A stretch of DNA of 64,000 nt from Prorocentrum cordatum (taxonomy: Eukaryota > Sar > Dinophyceae > Prorocentrales > Prorocentraceae), in NCBI GenBank assembly GCA_963575745.1, contig CAUYUJ010021171.1, positions 62,001-126,000 of the forward strand. Direction: 5' to 3'. Of the stretch, positions 63,096 to 64,000 are shown piece by piece (the stretch's first letter is position 1; the number at the start of each line of letters is the position of its first letter). The position numbers and the translations under genes are program-made. The notes beneath the pieces are model-generated. The model ran no database searches and was not told the origin of the DNA. It saw nothing but the letters and a program-made list of their open reading frames with translations.

Positions 63096-64000
63096 GGGGC
63101 CACGCTGTGGGCGAGGGGTGTGCCGACATGAGTCGGGCGGGCGCATGCGAACTCACCACGGGGGGACTCGGTGGATGCCCCTGGCGCCACGAATCGTGTG
63201 AGGGTTGTGCCCAAGTGGGTCGGGCGGACGCATGCGAACGGGGGCCCTGGGCGGAGCTCCCCATGGGGCACTGGAGCGTGCGAGGGGCGTGGCTAAATGG
63301 GTTGGGCGGGCGCGTGCGACTTCACCACGGAGGCTCTCGGTGGGGCTCCTTGTAGGGCCTCAGAACGTGTGAGGGGTTTGCCTTAATGTGTCGGGCGCAG
63401 GCATGTGAACTCACCAAGGGGGCACCCGGTGGAGCTCCCTATGCGGTCACGAAGCTTGTGAGGAGTGTACAGAATTTGGTCGGGCGGACGCATACGAACT
63501 CACCACGGACGCCTTCGATGGAACTCCATCAAAGGGGCCACGGAACGCGTCAGAAGTGTGCCGTAACGGGTCGGGCGGGCACATCCGAAGCCACCACGGA
63601 GGAACTCGGTGGAGTTCCCTATGGGGCCGCGAAGCGTGTGAGAGGTATGCCAACATGGGTCAGGCGGACGCGTGCGAACTCACCACGGAGGCACTCGGTG
63701 TAATCCACCATGGGGCCACGAAGCGTGCGAGTGGTGTGCCAAAGTGGGCCGGGCGGACGCATGCAGACTCACCACGGAGGCACACGGTGCAGGTCCCTGT
63801 GGGGCCGCGGAACGTGTGAAGGGTGTGCCGAAATGGGTCGGGTGAACGCATGCGAACTCGCCACGGAGGCACTCGGTGGAGCTCCCTATGGGACCACGAA
63901 TCGTGTGAGGGGTGTGCCGAAGTGGGTCGGGCGGACGCATGCAAACTCACCACGGAGGCCCTCAATGGAGCTCCCTATGGGGCAACGGAACGTGTGAGAG
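63096..64000. repeat. 89-90-bp tandem array, about 10 units, runs off the window
   Basis: Landmark GGTGGAGCTCC at about 63,251, 63,339, 63,428, 63,518, 63,608, 63,698, 63,786, 63,877 and 63,965. Each unit holds ATGGGGCCACGAA, CGTGTGAGGGGTGTGCC, GGGTCGGGCGGACGCATGCG and AACTCACCACGGAGG. It shares its core with the 36-kb array. Confidence 0.95.

Noticed and set aside
1-64000. tRNA and rRNA genes
   Set aside because: I saw no cloverleaf-like A/B-box pair or conserved rRNA segment, but this was by eye only; a tRNAscan-type run would be decisive.

Overview
The window looks like nuclear DNA of a dinoflagellate (inference). It is GC-rich, dominated by microsatellites and minisatellites, and has no intact single-exon host gene. 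Its recognisable proteins are decayed retroelement polyproteins of types I know from dinoflagellate genomes: a Ty1/copia polyprotein carrying a methyltransferase-like domain, and a YVDN-type reverse transcriptase element preceded by a Cys-rich membrane ORF and a gag of the 'DWPLKGPRT' type. Every recognisable coding stretch lies on the minus strand.

Layout. 1-5.6 kb: microsatellites, a short inverted-repeat transposon (MITE A), an exon-like fragment and one copy of a dispersed repeat (F3). 5,643-15,210: a complete but decayed Ty1/copia LTR retrotransposon on the minus strand, with two 201-bp LTRs and a 4-bp target duplication. In transcription order it carries gag, zinc knuckle, protease, methyltransferase-like domain, integrase, reverse transcriptase and RNase H. 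15.2-26.5 kb: dispersed repeats (F2, F3), MITEs B and C, hairpins, exon-like fragments and a G-rich minisatellite. 26.5-37.7 kb: satellite-like arrays, in which a Merlin/ISXO2-like transposase remnant is split by long (TAC)n and (GTA)n tracts. 37.7-47.5 kb: a 762-bp tandem duplication, more minisatellites, two exon-like fragments, F2 copies and MITE D. 47.5-55.6 kb: the least repetitive part, with weak candidate host exons and MITE E. 55,598-61,946: a minus-strand retroelement with split direct repeats in the A1-ORFs-B1-A2-B2 order of Ngaro/PAT-type tyrosine-recombinase elements. It encodes a Cys-rich membrane ORF, gag, RT/RNase H and a C5-methyltransferase-like domain, but no visible recombinase catalytic core. 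63.1 kb to the end: an 89-90-bp tandem array.

The strongest novelty candidates are (1) a five-copy MITE family in which every copy has an 8-bp target duplication, possibly mobilised by a Merlin-type transposase or acting as introners; (2) the split-direct-repeat retroelement; (3) methyltransferase-like domains carried independently by two different retrotransposon classes; and (4) a recurrent 132-138-bp exon-like cassette encoding an acidic WGGMDIDLP peptide, each copy preceded by an AG acceptor and all on the same strand.

Limits: no computation was possible. Domain calls are by eye from motifs, and boundaries of degenerate arrays are approximate.
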